64,000 nucleotides of DNA from Stenocarpella maydis (taxonomy: Eukaryota > Ascomycota > Sordariomycetes > Diaporthales > Diaporthaceae): NCBI GenBank assembly GCA_002270565.1, contig NQMI01000079.1, forward strand, positions 151,043-215,042, in the 5' to 3' direction. The stretch's first letter is position 1, and every line of letters begins with the position of its first letter. The translations under genes were made by a program, and so were the position numbers. The notes under the pieces are model-generated. The model had not been told where the DNA came from. It did no database searches and was given only the letters and a program-made list of their open reading frames with translations. Positions 10,707 to 23,367 of the stretch are shown one piece after another.

Positions 10707-11598
10707 ACGCCCCCGTTTTTGCTTTTTCTTTTCTTTTTCTTCTACGTCTTCTAGCGGTTTTTGTGCAGGCAATAAAAAACATATTATCTCGGAGGCGGTC
10801 GAGGTCGAGTCTTCTCTCGTCGCTGATAACCCGAATGCTTCTTGTTGGGACCACGTCTACGCCCTTAGGAACACAGCACTGCCAGGCCCGACCACCATTC
10901 CGATGAAGTTGTTTCGAAGTCGAAAGACATTACTATGGAGAGATGCTCAATCAGCAGGGTGAACTTGTCAGCTCTGCACTCTTCTCTGGAGCACAACGGC
11001 CGTAAGTGGCGCCCTAAACACGGCGATATGCCGTCTGTGCGAGAAGCAGCTGACTTGAACCAAAAAGTAAAAACTTCTCTCGTCTTCCGATGAGCATCCG
11101 AACGACGAGTCAGATGGGACACGCCGGGGCTCTGGTCACCCTCTAGTCACTGTGCTCTAAGCGCGGGGCACGCCCCCAAGGCACGGTGGCCAGAAGGCGA
11201 GACGTGGGTTGTTGATGCGCCACGGGGTTTGCAAAACACCACCCCCTTTCACGGCAAAGCGGCTGTAGATATATGCATGTCATGATCCTCTTCAGGAGCC
11301 CTATCGAAATGCCCGCCCCCGCCCACAGGTATCCAGCGGCCTCGGCCAAGGAGTCACCAGGCATCGATCCGCAAATGACTCGGATTCCCAATACCCCTAA
11401 GACCAAGGCCCCATCCCATCCCCCCTTTCCCACCGATCATCGTCATTAATCGCACATCAGGCCAATTTTGGCCAGTGTACCCCTTACCGGTATCGCATTC
11501 CCCAGCGCCCATACAAATACATACATAACATGCGTACCTGCATATACACATATACACATATACAAACATACACCAAGGTCCCAAGCAGCCGCCGAACC
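10707..11598. other. convergent spacer
   Basis: About 890 bp between two converging genes. It includes a pyrimidine tract after the STIMATE-like stop (10716-10745) and a TATACACA/CATATACA-rich stretch at 11520-11575. No gene was supported. Confidence 0.5.
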
Positions 11599-12911
11599 TC
11601 ACACCGCAGCCCTGATCAGGCCCAGCCCGCGGGCGTCCCACTTGAGGCCATGCCTCGCCAGCCACTCCGCGTCGTGTATGTCGATCGGCGTCTTCTTCTC
11701 ATGGGGCTGCGGCGCGGGGAAGAGGTTCCTGGCCTGCGCGGAGGGAGACTGCATGCTGCCACCGCCCAGCTTGGCGTGCACGTACTCCCTCGTGCTGGCC
11801 AATGCCTGGATCAGTGCCGACGACCTGCTGCGCCGAAGGGTCCGGCGGGTCCTCGGCACGGAGGCACTCACGGCCGGGGTTTGCTGGGTTTCTTGTTCTT
11901 GTCGTCGTCGTCGTTGTTGTTGTTGTTGTTGTTGTTGTTGCTGCGGCGGGGGTGGCGGTGGGTATGAGGGAGTCTGCATCAATGCGGACTTCGTTGTGTC
12001 AGCTGTACTGGGGCTGGTGCTGGCTGATGTAATAGTAGTGCTTATGGTCGTGGCGGTGCTGGGCCTGGTACTGATGGTGAAAGTGGTGTCGGTGTCGGTG
12101 TCTCTCGCCACTATCGCAGAAATCGGCCTTAGGCCCCCCGGAACATGCCTCAAGGGTGATGTTGGGGGCCCGAGCTGCTCAGCCCTCAACTTATCCTGAA
12201 TGCGAGTCTGAGGGGCGGGCTGGAAGACCTCTGTTAGCTTTGGGTGCCCCTCCAACTGGACATGATGGCTATGCCTTGACTCACCCTCTGGGGGACGGCA
12301 GGCCGGGGCTTGCTCTTCGGGATCGTGTGAGCACGGGCGAGCCCCGCATGCTCGTTGCCTCCTTCAGCGTGCTCGAAAGTCTCGCTTGCTCTCCGCTGCG
12401 ACGGACCGGTCGGGTCCGCTGGCTTCACATCCATCGAGTAGCGTGGCCCCGGTCTGGGGGCGGTAGGAGATGCGAGGCCGAGGTTGTGCAGCGAGACGAC
12501 CAGGTTCTCCACCTCGGCCGAGCTGCTCGGTCTCTTGGGTGTCGGGGGTAGTTCCCTCGTCGGCGGCGGGGAGGCGGCCTCCCCGAGGGCACACAGGGAC
12601 TTTGCGCCGGACAGCTTCCTCGCTTGTCGGGGCGAGGGCTTCGCCGTGTTGGGGGCCGGCGCTGGAGAGCCGGCGAGGGCGTTTGCCTTGGCAGGCCGTG
12701 TCTTCCTGCGCCGGGCCGGGCATGGTCCGAGTTCCCACCGCAGAACCGAGTCCAGGATGGCCGTGTTGTCGACCTGCTGGCGGCAGGACTGGCAGTACGT
12801 GCTGAGCTGGATCTCGATGCTGTCAAAGCCGGCGCACTTCTCGGGGCACTCAGTGCTGTCCACGGCTACGTGGTTGCAGATTGCGTGTAGTCTCGTCTCT
12901 TGGATGCACAT
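11599..12911 (-). CDS. fungal hypothetical protein with Cys/His N-terminus and polyQ tract
   Basis: Two exons, 12911-12285 and 12219-11599, give 415 residues. The intron has a GTGAGT donor, a CTAAC branch site and a TTCCAG acceptor 15 nt on, in phase 0, joining VPQR to PAPQTR. I start at MCIQETRLHAICNH because this MCIQ...C..H opening is common in uncharacterised fungal proteins whose first Cys/His residues look metal-binding. CPEKC and YCQSC follow within the first 60 residues. The middle is Pro/Ser-rich with a PPTPKRPSSSAEVENLV segment. Exon 2 encodes PPPPPP followed by a run of about ten glutamines and RRRR. The C-terminus ends HDAEWLARHGLKW, reminiscent of a short conserved helix. Function is unknown. 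The frame upstream of the chosen start is open but has no codon-bias support. Confidence 0.72.
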
Positions 12912-15900
12912 GTTGGCGTGCCTTTGGAGCCTTCTGTTGCATGTATGCAGGTCCAGTATCAAGGTGGGATTGCTAGCCGGGCAAGGAGAAGGGATACCAT
13001 CATGGTCTGCTGCTGCTCTCGGGCTCCCATGATGTGCAGTCGCCCAGGGCCAGGACGGATACATATGTTCCCGCGGGCTGACAGCTGCGGCCGCCGCACC
13101 CAGCTCTCGGAGCTTGATCCATGGCTGTGCGGCTCTCTGCCAAGACGTGACTCTGAACCCTTTGCGCACGAGTGCAGGCCGTGGTCGGATGGAGGGCCGG
13201 GTGTCAGAAGAAAAGCCCGGGCATATACTTTCTACTGGTCTAGTATGTATGTAGACAAAGAGGCTTCCTGCCCGGCCCGTGCATCTGCCGGCGCACGCGA
13301 GGCGCACGAGGCCTGTTGGGCCCTGTTAAGGTTCGTGGCTGGGCGCCATGGCCTGTCGCATGTCGCCGTAGATCGCACACGGCCAGAAGCATAGCGTCCG
13401 GTGCCTTCGGCTTCGCCTTGGCCCTGTGCAGTTCTGGGTTGGATGGCTCGTCACCCGTCCCCCGCAAGCTCGCGGGTGCAGGCTCGGGGCCTTGAGCTTC
13501 AGACAGAGTGCGGGAATCCGCCTGCAGATCATGATCGGTAAATCGCCCTGTCATCATCTGTCAATGGGGTTGGGCTGTGCTCGAGCACGCGGACGGCGGC
13601 TCTCTCTGGGCAGGTGTGTCGCGGGTTTACCGAAAGCCATACTCCCTTGGATGAAATCCAAAATGTTTGACTTCTGGGGATGCTCTTCCACACACTATGA
13701 ACGTATAAGAGGCATGCCCGGGATGCTGTGTGCAGTATCTGCCCGGATGCCCACGAAACATCCTTGGCACTACTGGCCACTGCTGGTGAAAACCATATTC
13801 ATTAGTGGCTTGAAATTATATACCACACCCGCGTACTGAACGCTCTGCACCCGAGCATCCAAGCTTCTATCATTGTGTTTTATAAGGCGTTCACCCCCTT
13901 CTGGATACTACGCTACTTCAAACGCAACACAAAACACCATAACAGAAGCGGCAGTTATCTTCTGGGGTCTTTCGGCTGAAACAAACGCTATTTGGCTTCG
14001 TTTTCAGTGTTTGTTTCCTGACGCTGCCGGACTCCCCAGATCATCAAGATGGTTTGTACCCACCTAGGCCCAAAAAAGCCAGCGCATTGGCTCGCCGAAA
14101 GGGTCAAGAAAAGCACGGGTTTTACAATGGCACTCATGACTCCCGTCCTAATCCTTCAGTATCGGACAATAATATCTCGGGGCTCGCACGTAATGCGGCG
14201 ACGGCGGACGGTACTTGGTATGTCAAGCGGCAATGCGGGTTCCGAATACATCTGCCAGCTGATTCGGTCTCAAATGTGGACAGGCTTTCGACCACACATA
14301 TACACCACGCCAGGTTGGAACGAATCCAGATCGTGATGAAAGCAAACATAGATAAATATAGTGCATCGGATGCAACTGGCCAAGGGGAGCACCTGCAATC
14401 TCGAGTGATTGCGGTCGCAACACGAGTCCGTGATAAGCACGAGGTCTGGTCCGGTATCTGCAAGGAATAGGCATGATTTGAAGTGGTGAGGCATAACATG
14501 TCAGGGAGCTCGGATGATGAGAACAGAAGTGGCTGACAATAGTCTGTGCTGTGCATTGCTTGACAAGCCACCCTCAAAGTGGCATGCTGTCGATATCGCA
14601 GTGCATGACGCTTTCGGAACTTGGGCCACGAGCCTTTTCTTCAATTCTCCAACTAGAACATTGTTCGGAAAGGGCCTCAGTTGGAAGCGACCTCATCAGA
14701 GTCAGGACGAGAACACGAGGCTTTGTTTGCAACTCCAGCGACAACAAATGACCGCTGTGCCTGACCAAGAATGGAAGGGAAGCCTCGCTGCTTGGCTCGT
14801 GGCACAAACAACTGCAAATAACCTCCTTCAGGAGTCTCACCTGCCGTCCCTGGCTAGCCTGTTGCATGGCACGTCCCGAGGGATCAATGTGTTCCACTTC
14901 CTTGGGTGCAAACGTTCCTGGTTCTGTTTGTTGCGAGGCAGTTGATGACGAGGCTGCGTCGAGGACCAACAATGCCGTCTGTGGAGATGATGTTTCTCCG
15001 TGATGACCCTCGGCCCACATCGCCTGGGTCAGACGAGGCAGATAGATGACCTGTACGTTCTGAGACGAACTGGCCGTCAGTGTATACCGTCTGATATCAA
15101 TAGCCGGCGGGGGGGGGGGGCTGAATTCCAGCCAGGGAGCTTGGAGCCATTGAAGTCAAACGAACAGCCCTACTCTCGCAGAGAGCATATAAATTTGGCC
15201 CCTACGATTGGACAGAGAGCACTCCATGTGGTAGCCTTCTGATGCCTTGTCAATAGTGTTTCCATACTGAGCCTGTTAACTTTTACAAGCATCAGCAAAA
15301 GCCATAGACCTAGTGACAGCTCCGTACTTTGAGTCTTCTGCTGGCCACGCTCTGCGGATCATTTGGATTGCTAATATACGGCCCATGAGAAACTCCTCGA
15401 CACCGGCGGGTGGGTCATCTTGAATCGGTATCCCAAATGTCTTGCCTCTGGATATCCCAGGTGCTTGAGGTAGTACTCACCAGACAAATCTCAAAGACCA
15501 TACACTTGCCTAATAACACAGGTCCAGAGTCGCAGGGAGACTATCGGTATCGGTGACACGCTTGTCCTTTCCACGTCACAGGCACATGAGAGATCATGCC
15601 AAGCACACTGCTATGCTCGGAAATTTTGTATTTATGGCAGATTTGCAAAACGGACAGCACTTGAACAGGAGGGCAAAAGTGGGGCGCGAAACTCTTCAGG
15701 GCCGAAGGTGGAGACTGCGGAGGGCAGACGGCACTTGTACTTATCAGCAGGCAGGTAGGGCGAGACTCGCAGCACGGAGTATATTAGTAGTAGATAGATA
15801 TGTTGGCGGGCGGGCCTACTGTGGGACTCTGGAGGTGCTAGGCAGAGGTAACAATGGCGAGCTGCCTCGATGGGTGCCGTGCGATGGCGAGGAGTTGGTG

Positions 15901-17464
15901 TGGCCGGTCCAATTTTGCGGGTTGAGGGGTGTCGAGCAACGCCGCTGACCAATCTCGATGTTGGAACGAAAAGGGAATCCTTCGATGGTTCAAGACAGCA
16001 AGAAAGGGGCCGTGGGAGGTGGGTCGTCGAGTTGGGCCGAAACTGCAGGTGGCTGACACGCAGTGACAAGAAGACCCGACGCCCGTCCTGCACCAGACGC
16101 GCATCTTGGTGACGACATTAGCATGAGTCACCGGCGAGAAAGATTGGCGGGGGTGATGTAACATGGATACATAGTAGTCTGGCAGCCTGTGAGGCAGCGA
16201 GCAGATTCGTGGGTCTAGCATCTGATGATGGGCCGCAGGTAGTGCGCGTGCCGGGTTTGACGCTTGTTGTCGTCAGCACATGCTGCCTGCCTGCCTGCCT
16301 GCGCGCCGACCGGCACTCGCAGTGAAGAGGGGGATGGCTGTGCTTTCTGTGCAACAAGGCGCCTTGATCCTCCATCCTCGCGGACTGCTTCCTCGTGGGC
16401 GACCAGAGGGCCAATGTTGGGGACCACGCCGATGCTGCCCAGAGGCGATACTGGTGCTCCGTGGACGACGGAGGGCTGCCACGAGAAGGCAGAAACTGGC
16501 ACGACCTGTCCTGCTGGCTGGGGATAGTTACAAAATTATAAACGGGGAAAGGGGGCAGCAGGGAAGCAAGGCGGGCAAGCACCGACTTGAAGCTGCGTGA
16601 TGGCGCATTGATGAAGCAGGAGCTGGGGCTGGAGCGCCTGGGGGACGAGGGGCTTAAGTCCGATAACGCCGGTGCAGCAACGGGCCTCACCTCAGCTCTT
16701 GCAACCCATATGCTCGGTATTATATTCTACCTAGGTATGCTGTCGCTAACCTGATGGCACCGCTCATCAGACCACCGCTGGCAGCTCGCCTGCCGCGGTC
16801 GACGTTGTTGCAGTTGCTGCGGTGCTGGGGCTGCATAGGCGTCCTGCGCTACGCCCTTTCCTGCCGCCACTTCTCTTGTGATGCTGCCGCAGTGGGACGG
16901 CGCCGCATATAATCCCGCCGTCGACCGCATTGATCTCTGCGCTCCTGGGGTCCTGATCCTTCTGCCCCCCTCTGCCTCTTCAACCCGGCTGGCCTGCCCA
17001 AGGACCGTTTCTCCTCGTGCGACAGCCATCCCGACCCTCGCTCTTGTGCCCGGGGACTCGTTCGGCACCAGCCTCTGCTCATTCTCCTGGCGCGCAAGCC
17101 ACCTAGTTGTCGTGCTCCCTCGGGCTTCTGGCCTGCGCGCCCTTGCTCCAAGACGGCCCGCTTACCCCGCGACTGTCGCCCGTGCTGATTGTGATCGATT
17201 GCGAGTCGCACAAGTAGTCCTCTGCAGGCTGACACGGCTTCGCCATCACCCCTCGACTGCCAAAAGCCCAGGACCGGCCGGACCGCAGACCGAGTGCTCC
17301 TGTTCGCGTTCTGCTCTGGGACCGCAGGTTCAGCACCCAAGACCGCTGGGAACAGATATTAATACTACTTGGGAAGCCGGCCCTCCACCGCCGTCTCGCG
17401 ACGTCACCTCGCGCCCCGTGCTTGGCTGGACTGATAATCAGCCAGCAGTCAAGGCCCGTCCGTC
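12912..17464. other. gene-poor 4.5 kb region
   Basis: No gene could be supported here. The last kilobase, with CT-rich and GGCCGG-rich stretches, is probably the promoter and long leader of the Zn2Cys6 gene. Features noted are a 12-G run at 15109-15120, a CTGCCTGCCTGCCTGC microrepeat near 16283-16300, and two overlapping open frames beginning at 14049 and 14054 after a good Kozak-like context (CAAGATGG) that I could not tie to any family. Confidence 0.4.
15109..15120. repeat. 12-nt G homopolymer
   Basis: Uninterrupted G12 in non-coding sequence. A second G12 is found at 20889-20900, and C homopolymers occur at 21941-21957 and 30152-30164. Confidence 0.9.
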
Positions 17465-20200
17465 ATGACGCGCACCCCAAACCCCAACACCCCCTCCTCA
17501 GGGGCGCGCTCTCCCGACCAACACCGGGTTGTGCGCAAACGGAACAGAGTGCCACTGAGCTGCTATCCGTGCAGGTCCAGGAAGCTGAAATGCGACCGGA
17601 CCCACCCGTGTAGCAACTGTGTGAGGCGGGAAGGTGTCGACACCCTGGCTTGCTCCTATGCGACCCCTTCCAACCGCAAGAGGAGCCAGAACCAGCAGGC
17701 CAGCAGCCCTGACGATATGCAGAACCGGATTGACCGGCTGGAGGGGCTGGTCCTGTCTCTGATGCACGGCGGCGCCGCAATCACCTCAGAAGTCGCAGCG
17801 GCTGCCGGCGCCGTCACAGCCGGCAGCCGCAGCACGAATTCATCGGGGCCTGGGGCCAACTCGGCAACTCCCAACTCCTCGTCCGCAGGGGCCGGCCAGG
17901 ATGACGGAGAGATGAGGGACGATGAGGGCGAGGACAGCGATATCGATGATGGGCTGGCGAATTCCCTCGGTGTGCTCAAGGTGGACACCGACATGGGAAA
18001 GTCCATGTACATAGGGCAGGAACACTGGCACACCATCCTTGCCGACATCTCCGAGGTCAAGAACTACTTCAACAGCCACAAGAAGGATCTCGAGAGGAGC
18101 TACGAGAAGGTGCTCCTCAGCAAGCCGGCCTATGCTCGGAGCGGGCCGACATTCCTCATGGGTGCCGCCCCGGCGTCGGACGTCGAGCTGAGGGCAGAGC
18201 TCCCTCCCAAGTCGGCCGTGCTTGCCCTCTGCGCCCGGTACTTCAATTCCATGGACAATGCGGTCAACATCATCCACGCCCCTACCTTTCACAAGCAGCT
18301 CCGTGCGCACTGGCAGGATCCGAGCAGGACGCCGCTCATGTGGCTAGGCCTGCTCTATTCGGTCCTATGCCTGGCAATGCTGAGCTACCACAAGGTCGGA
18401 GACGAGCCGGCCGAGTGGAAAGGTAGGACTCTTGAGCTGGCCGCCGAGTATCGGCTGCGGACCGTTCAGTGTCTCATTACCGCCGACTACACGAAGCCGA
18501 GCGAATACACGGTGGAAACCATGCTGCTCTATGTTTTTGGGGAATTCTCGTCCAGGTGGGACGCGGACCTGTCACTGTGGCTGATATGCTCCTTGGTGAC
18601 CCGCGTGGCGTTCCGAATGGGATTCCACAGAGATGCGAAGTGGTTTCCATCGCTTACACCATTTCAAGCTGTAAGCAGACCAGGCCCACTCGGCGTTGGC
18701 AGAACAAGAAGAAAAGAAGAATAAAAGGATTAACAACGTATGCAGGAAATGCGAAGGCGGACGTGGGCCCTTGTGAGAATGTCTGATATTGTCTTTTCAC
18801 ACCAGGTCTCGCTGCCAAGTATGATCTACGATCACGAATGTGACACGCAGATGCCACACAACATCTTCGATGAAGAGTTTGGCCCGGACACAAAGGTCCT
18901 CCCCCCGTCCCGGCCGAACAGTGAGCCGACGCCCATCAGCTACATGATCATCAAGGTCAAGCTCTGCCTGGAGCTGGGGAACATCCTGCAGGTGACAAAC
19001 CGGGTCGGGAAGCAGGCGGCATACGACGACATCCTGAGGTTTGACGCCAGACTGCGGGAGCTCAGAGACGAGATCCCTCCGCATCTGAAGATGCAGCCTC
19101 TGGAGGGGTGTAGCGACCCCCTCACCCTGATCGTCGCGAGGTTCAACGTTGATATCTTGTACCTCAAGATACAGTGCCTCTTGCATCGGAAATACCTGGC
19201 AAGGTCGAGGCACAACCCCAGGTACGCGCACTCCAGGCGAAGTGCCATAGAGGCATCGCTGGAGATGCTGCGGCACCTGATCAGCCTGCACCGGGAGTCA
19301 CAACCCGATGGTCGGCTGCGGGCGATCAAATGGTTTGTTACCTCGATAGCGACCAAGGAGTTCCTCCTGCCCACAATGCTGGTGATCCTGGACCTGCACT
19401 TTGACAAGCAGGCGGATGGCGCCGGCCGGCCCCGACAGGACTCGCTCTCGGCAAACTTCTGGACTCTGGAGCAACGACTAGAGATGGTGCGCAGCCTCGA
19501 GACGACGCGGGATATCTGGGAGGGCATGACGGATGGGTCGATGGAGGCTGTCAAGGCCTACAACATCATCAAGATCATGCTTGACCAGACCAAGAGCCCT
19601 GGGCCGGAGAGCCAGCCCAGCAACCCGGCCTCGGCCGTCCCGCAGCAGCCCCCGGCCGCGACAAAGGACGACCTGCTCTCCAACCTAGGCGGGGCTAGTC
19701 TGGAGCCGGAGCAGTCGGCGGCCATGACACTGGGCATGATGTCTTCGGGTGGGCTGACGCCAGACACGGCGGCCGCCTTTGGGGGAGCCATACAGAGCCC
19801 CGGGGGGACGACGTACCCAGGAATGGACCTGTCAGTACCTCCGGCTGGCGAGGGGACAGGCATGACGCCCGACTTCTCGGGTGATCTGAGCCTGAACCCC
19901 GGGTCGCCCTTCTCGTCCATTTTCGGCAACGGCATGGACATGGGGCAGAATTTTGACTGGGTAAGTTTTGGACCCCACAGACACGGGCTCTTCAGAGATG
20001 ACAATGACATGGGCTGACACGTTGGCTTCCCATAGGATGCACTGCAAAACTATACAGAAAACACCAATTGGGGTACGGAGAACCAGTTCCAGACCTTCTT
20101 TGGGGCCGACGCGAGCAATATGGGCCAGGGACGAAGCGGACCTTCGCCCGGAAGCGGGGATGGGTTCTCGTTCAGCACGCCTGGGAGCAACTCCAAATGA
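17465..20200 (+). CDS. Zn2Cys6 fungal-specific transcription factor
   Basis: Nuclear regulator with an N-terminal binuclear zinc cluster and a central fungal_trans domain. Exons are 17465-18670, 18746-19960 and 20036-20200, all in phase 0, total 861 residues. The six zinc ligands are C33, C36, C43, C49, C52 and C63 (CYPCRSRKLKC then CSNC), preceded by the basic RKRNR. An acidic stretch follows (DDGEMRDDEGEDSDIDDG, about residues 150-165). The fungal_trans region spans roughly 230-600 with LALCARYFNSMDNAVNIIHAPTF and the second-exon EMRRRTWALVRMSDIVFSHQ, typical of this domain. The C-terminal part is Pro/Gly/Ser-rich and ends GSNSK; it could be an activation region. Both introns have GTAAG-type donors. 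Target genes cannot be read from sequence; the secreted protein and monooxygenase downstream are the nearest candidates. Confidence 0.93.
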
Positions 20201-20442
20201 GAAGTGTGTGTACCGGGCACAAGACGATCGCAGGCACGTACGCAGGCTGGGATGCCTGGGCAGTTTGGCATGATTTGGCCGGCCGAGGCCATGGTGTGCA
20301 CTGTTTGGTGAAAACGAACTGGGTCGGGCCGCGCCATATGCATGCAGTATGGCCAGGCGCAAGGCCTCCAGCACATGTGCTTCCAGGGAACAAAAAGTCA
20401 GCAGCGAGGGGAAGGCAGCTGGCAGGATGTAAAATTAAAGGC

Positions 20443-20461
20443 AAAAAAAAAAAAATACCCA

Positions 20462-20502
<41 letters not shown>
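20443..20502. repeat. compound microsatellite A13-(CT)n-(CA)n
   Basis: A run of 13 A is followed after six bases by about 13 CT units that pass directly into about 7 CA units. It lies ~240 nt after the transcription-factor stop. Confidence 0.95.
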
Positions 20503-20503
<1 letters not shown>

Positions 20504-21940
20504 TCCATGTGTCTCTGATGCTAGGTGTACACTATACTTGGCTTGGGAAACACCAAGGTCTACTGGTTCACAGCCAGTCAGGTTGCCTGTCTGCACGCCC
20601 GTAATCCTGGCCTGCTCCCCACCTGTCAGGGGCTGAGGTGAGCAATCCATAGAGGCGATGGCGCAGGTCTTGATGCCCACGGTTTAACGAGGAGGCCGCG
20701 AAATCCTTTTATGCTTGACCGTGGGTTACTTGACAACAAAATGACACATTTACAATTAGTACTATACCAAGGTATGCAGATTTTGGGTGCCAGTGCTAAA
20801 AGTACTAAGGTTTAAAATAGAATTGAGGGCTGTGATGTGTAGATCAATGCAGGTGTCGCAAGGTTCTGATGCCGGTATCATGCGGACCGGGGGGGGGGGG
20901 AGATTGATTATTTTTCAGGGGCAGAGAGAGGCGGGCCAGTCTGCCAGTGTTGCTGTCAAATCCGTCCTCGGCCAGAGTGCGGCAGAGATATATACGGAGT
21001 AGTGTAGTGTACACAGTAGGCAGGCTGGCAGAAAAGCGAGACTACGTAGTCACCACGAACGAGGTGGCCTGTTGACCTATGTACGAAGTATTCCTATGGC
21101 TGCGAGGCAGCCAATCGATCCTGGGTGGCCTGGCCCCCCTGAGCTGGTTTGTTTCAATTGCCCTTGTAGTGTAGGCCCGTTTCGCCAACACCAGCGTCCC
21201 ACCAGGCCCGAGTCCATGATTGGCCGAGGACGAGAAACAAAGTTGCCCCGCTGCAGCCATTCAAACCCCCTTCTGCGCCACCAGCTCGGTTCGTCCCTTG
21301 TTCAATGTGTACACCATAACCATAATACATACTCTGAATTGAGGGGTCTCGACCGGGGGGCCTGTTGGTGGCTCAGCGCCAATGGATCTGCCGGCAGCTG
21401 GGATGATGATCGCCCCCTCCTGACCCTGACAGAAGCTTGCTCTGGCCAGCGAGGAGGCGCCGGCCCAGCGAGCATGGCTTGGGCCTGCCTGCAGGGCCAC
21501 TCATGGGGAGAGCCGGACAGGTGGGAATATTGAAAAGGCTCGAGTGAGCCGCCGGTTTTTGTTCAGCCGGTGCCCTTCACGATCCTTTTGCTCACTCACT
21601 CACTACTTGTCTGGCGAATTTCCCGTCTGGCCCGGAACCTCGTAAAGCACCTCCCAACCGCCTACATTCTTTTCCCTGAGGCTGCTGTGCCCGCTGTTGC
21701 TCGTCTGTCTGCCGCTCCTGGCCGAGCGCTTACAATACCACTCACTTGTCCTGCTGCCGTTTATATTGGACCACAAACGGCATTGTACAAGGCATATTCC
21801 GTCACCCATTGTACAGAACCCCGGGTGCTTTTCTCGTCACTCCAGGCCCTTGGTCACTCGTGTCACCAAGCCCACTTTCGTCCGGGGCTTCTTATATCGT
21901 CTGTCTGCCTCGACAACACCTGCAGCCTTGAGGAGAACTC

Positions 21941-21973
21941 CTCCCCCCCCCCCCCCCGAGACTCCTCGCCCAG

Positions 21974-22006
<33 letters not shown>

Positions 22007-22008
22007 CG
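21941..22008. repeat. poly-C and (AAC)n tracts in the leader of the secreted-protein gene
   Basis: A run of about 16 C near 21941-21957 and roughly eleven AAC/ACA units at 21975-22008 end only a few bases before the ATG at 22014. The unstructured CAA-type leader could favour scanning ribosomes; this is inference. Confidence 0.85.
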
Positions 22009-22013
22009 AAGCA

Positions 22014-22744
22014 ATGCAGTTCCAGCACCTCACCGCCCTTGTCGGATTCTCGGGCGCAGCTCTGGCCCTCCCAGCCGGGCCCGCGCACACCAACAACCTG
22101 GGTAAGCGCGATGCCACCCAGGTCCTGCTGGACATCATGCCCAAGTCCGGCTCGTGCGAGGGACGAGGCGACGAGTGCCGCACTGCCGTCCAGGCCGCCC
22201 CATACCTCGTCCAGGCCATGACCAAGTACAACATTGCCACCAACATGGAGCAGGCTGGAATCTTGGCCCTCGTGGGGTTCGAGTCCGACGACATGCAGTA
22301 CAAGAAGAACCTGGTCCACGCCGCCGAGGGACAGGGCACTAGCAACCAGTAAGTGAACCTGTTGAACTCGCTCTTGGCGGGAAGGGGGCCCCTTTGCCCT
22401 TCCCGCCCAATTCTCCTTTTCCCACCTTAGCAGAAGCGCTGACCAAATCTTTTCCAACCACCTACAGGCAACAGGGCCAGTGGAACGTCAAGTACGCCAA
22501 CAGCATCCCCGAGCTGGCGTCCTTGGGCCTCACCGAAACCACCGTGCTTGACCACGTCATTGACGACAAGTACAACTTCGGCACCGGCCCCTGGTTCTAC
22601 TCCACTCAGTGCCAGGCCGCCCACGCTGTCGTCAACGGCGCCGCCGACGACTGGTTCACGGCCTACATGGCGTGCGTGAACACCGCGGTTGAGCCCCGCC
22701 TGGAATACTGGGACAGGGCGAAGAAGGCCTTTGGCCTGGCCTAG
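22014..22744 (+). CDS. small secreted protein, possible lysozyme-like fungal family
   Basis: Two exons, 22014-22348 and 22468-22744, encode 203 residues, with GTAAGT donor and CTACAG acceptor in phase 2. A signal peptide is evident (MQFQHLTALVGFSGAALALPAG), followed by a Kex2-type Lys-Arg at about residue 32. The mature part has few cysteines, with C in SGSCEGRGDEC, TQC and MAC, enough for two disulfides. The segment CRTAVQAAPYLVQAMTKYNI...ILALVGFES, then KYANSIPEL and a late TQCQ...WFTAYMACVNT, resembles a widespread fungal secreted family that I associate with a lysozyme-like helical fold. The Glu in VGFES would be the candidate catalytic acid. That assignment is from memory of the pattern, not a search. 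The alternative is an uncharacterised effector-like protein. Confidence 0.8.
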
Positions 22745-23367
22745 GGCATAATCTTGGGTGTGTGGAATGCCAGTGGGAGCCGGGGAGATGTGGTGGGGGA
22801 CGCAGGCGTTTATGTTTTGGTCTTGTTATCTTGTTGGGGTCCGTTTTCGGGGCCGTCAACTTTGTTCCGGTACTGATATGAGTCTATGAGAAATACCCAT
22901 GATCTGATTCAGTTTGTTGCGTATTTGTGGGCGGGCCATGTTGGAACACTGAATGAATAGAATGAATAGGCGCATCGCTTGATTGACTGGTCCTCTTGGT
23001 GTTGACCCCGGGCCGAATACGTTGGTACTCTAAACACCGCGAGAGACGCGGTGCGCGAAAAAAGACTCGTGGTCCCACCCCGATCTGGAAGCTGTAGCGC
23101 AGGCCTGAGAGGTGAGATCCACGCGCATGGTTGGTCTCCATTAGTATCTTATCCGTCCACTGCAACGTCGCCGCACAAACGCACCCCGGCCTCCTGAACA
23201 AGCCGCACTCGATAAACCTCTCCACAACAAGCCCCGCCGCCCAAAAGACGCAAAGCAAGCCCAAGGACCGCACGTCAGACTGGCGCCGAGTATAAAAGCT
23301 GGAAGCAAAAAAGAAAAAAGAAAGAAGAAGAAAGAAAAAAAGAAGGAAAAAAAAGACCACACGCAAA
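22745..23367. other. spacer and purine-rich leader of the monooxygenase gene
   Basis: About 620 bp. The last 60 nt before the ATG at 23368 are an almost pure A/G tract (23306-23356), a common feature of fungal 5' leaders. A TATAAAA box lies at 23292-23298 (GAGTATAAAAGC), about 70 nt before the ATG. No gene was found. Confidence 0.5.
23292..23298 (+). promoter_or_regulatory. TATA box of the monooxygenase-membrane fusion gene
   Basis: TATAAAA in the context GAGTATAAAAGCTGG, on the coding strand about 70 nt upstream of the start codon. It is followed by a purine-rich leader, so the transcription start probably falls close to that tract. Confidence 0.5.

Larger units (their letters stand above)
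20201..22013. other. spacer with clustered simple repeats
   Basis: About 1.8 kb without a supported gene. It holds an A13/(CT)n/(CA)n compound microsatellite, a G12 run at 20889-20900 and, just upstream of the secreted-protein ATG, a C-rich run and an (AAC)n tract. An open frame runs from 21570 into the secreted-protein gene but encodes only the translated simple repeats, so I treat it as leader. Confidence 0.5.

Noticed and set aside
14049..14470. Two overlapping frames starting near a good Kozak context (CAAGATGG)
   Set aside because: Neither frame has codon bias, recognisable motifs or consistent splice signals.
21570..22013. In-frame 5' extension of the secreted protein
   Set aside because: It would place the clear signal peptide 148 residues inside the protein and translate the poly-C and AAC repeats.
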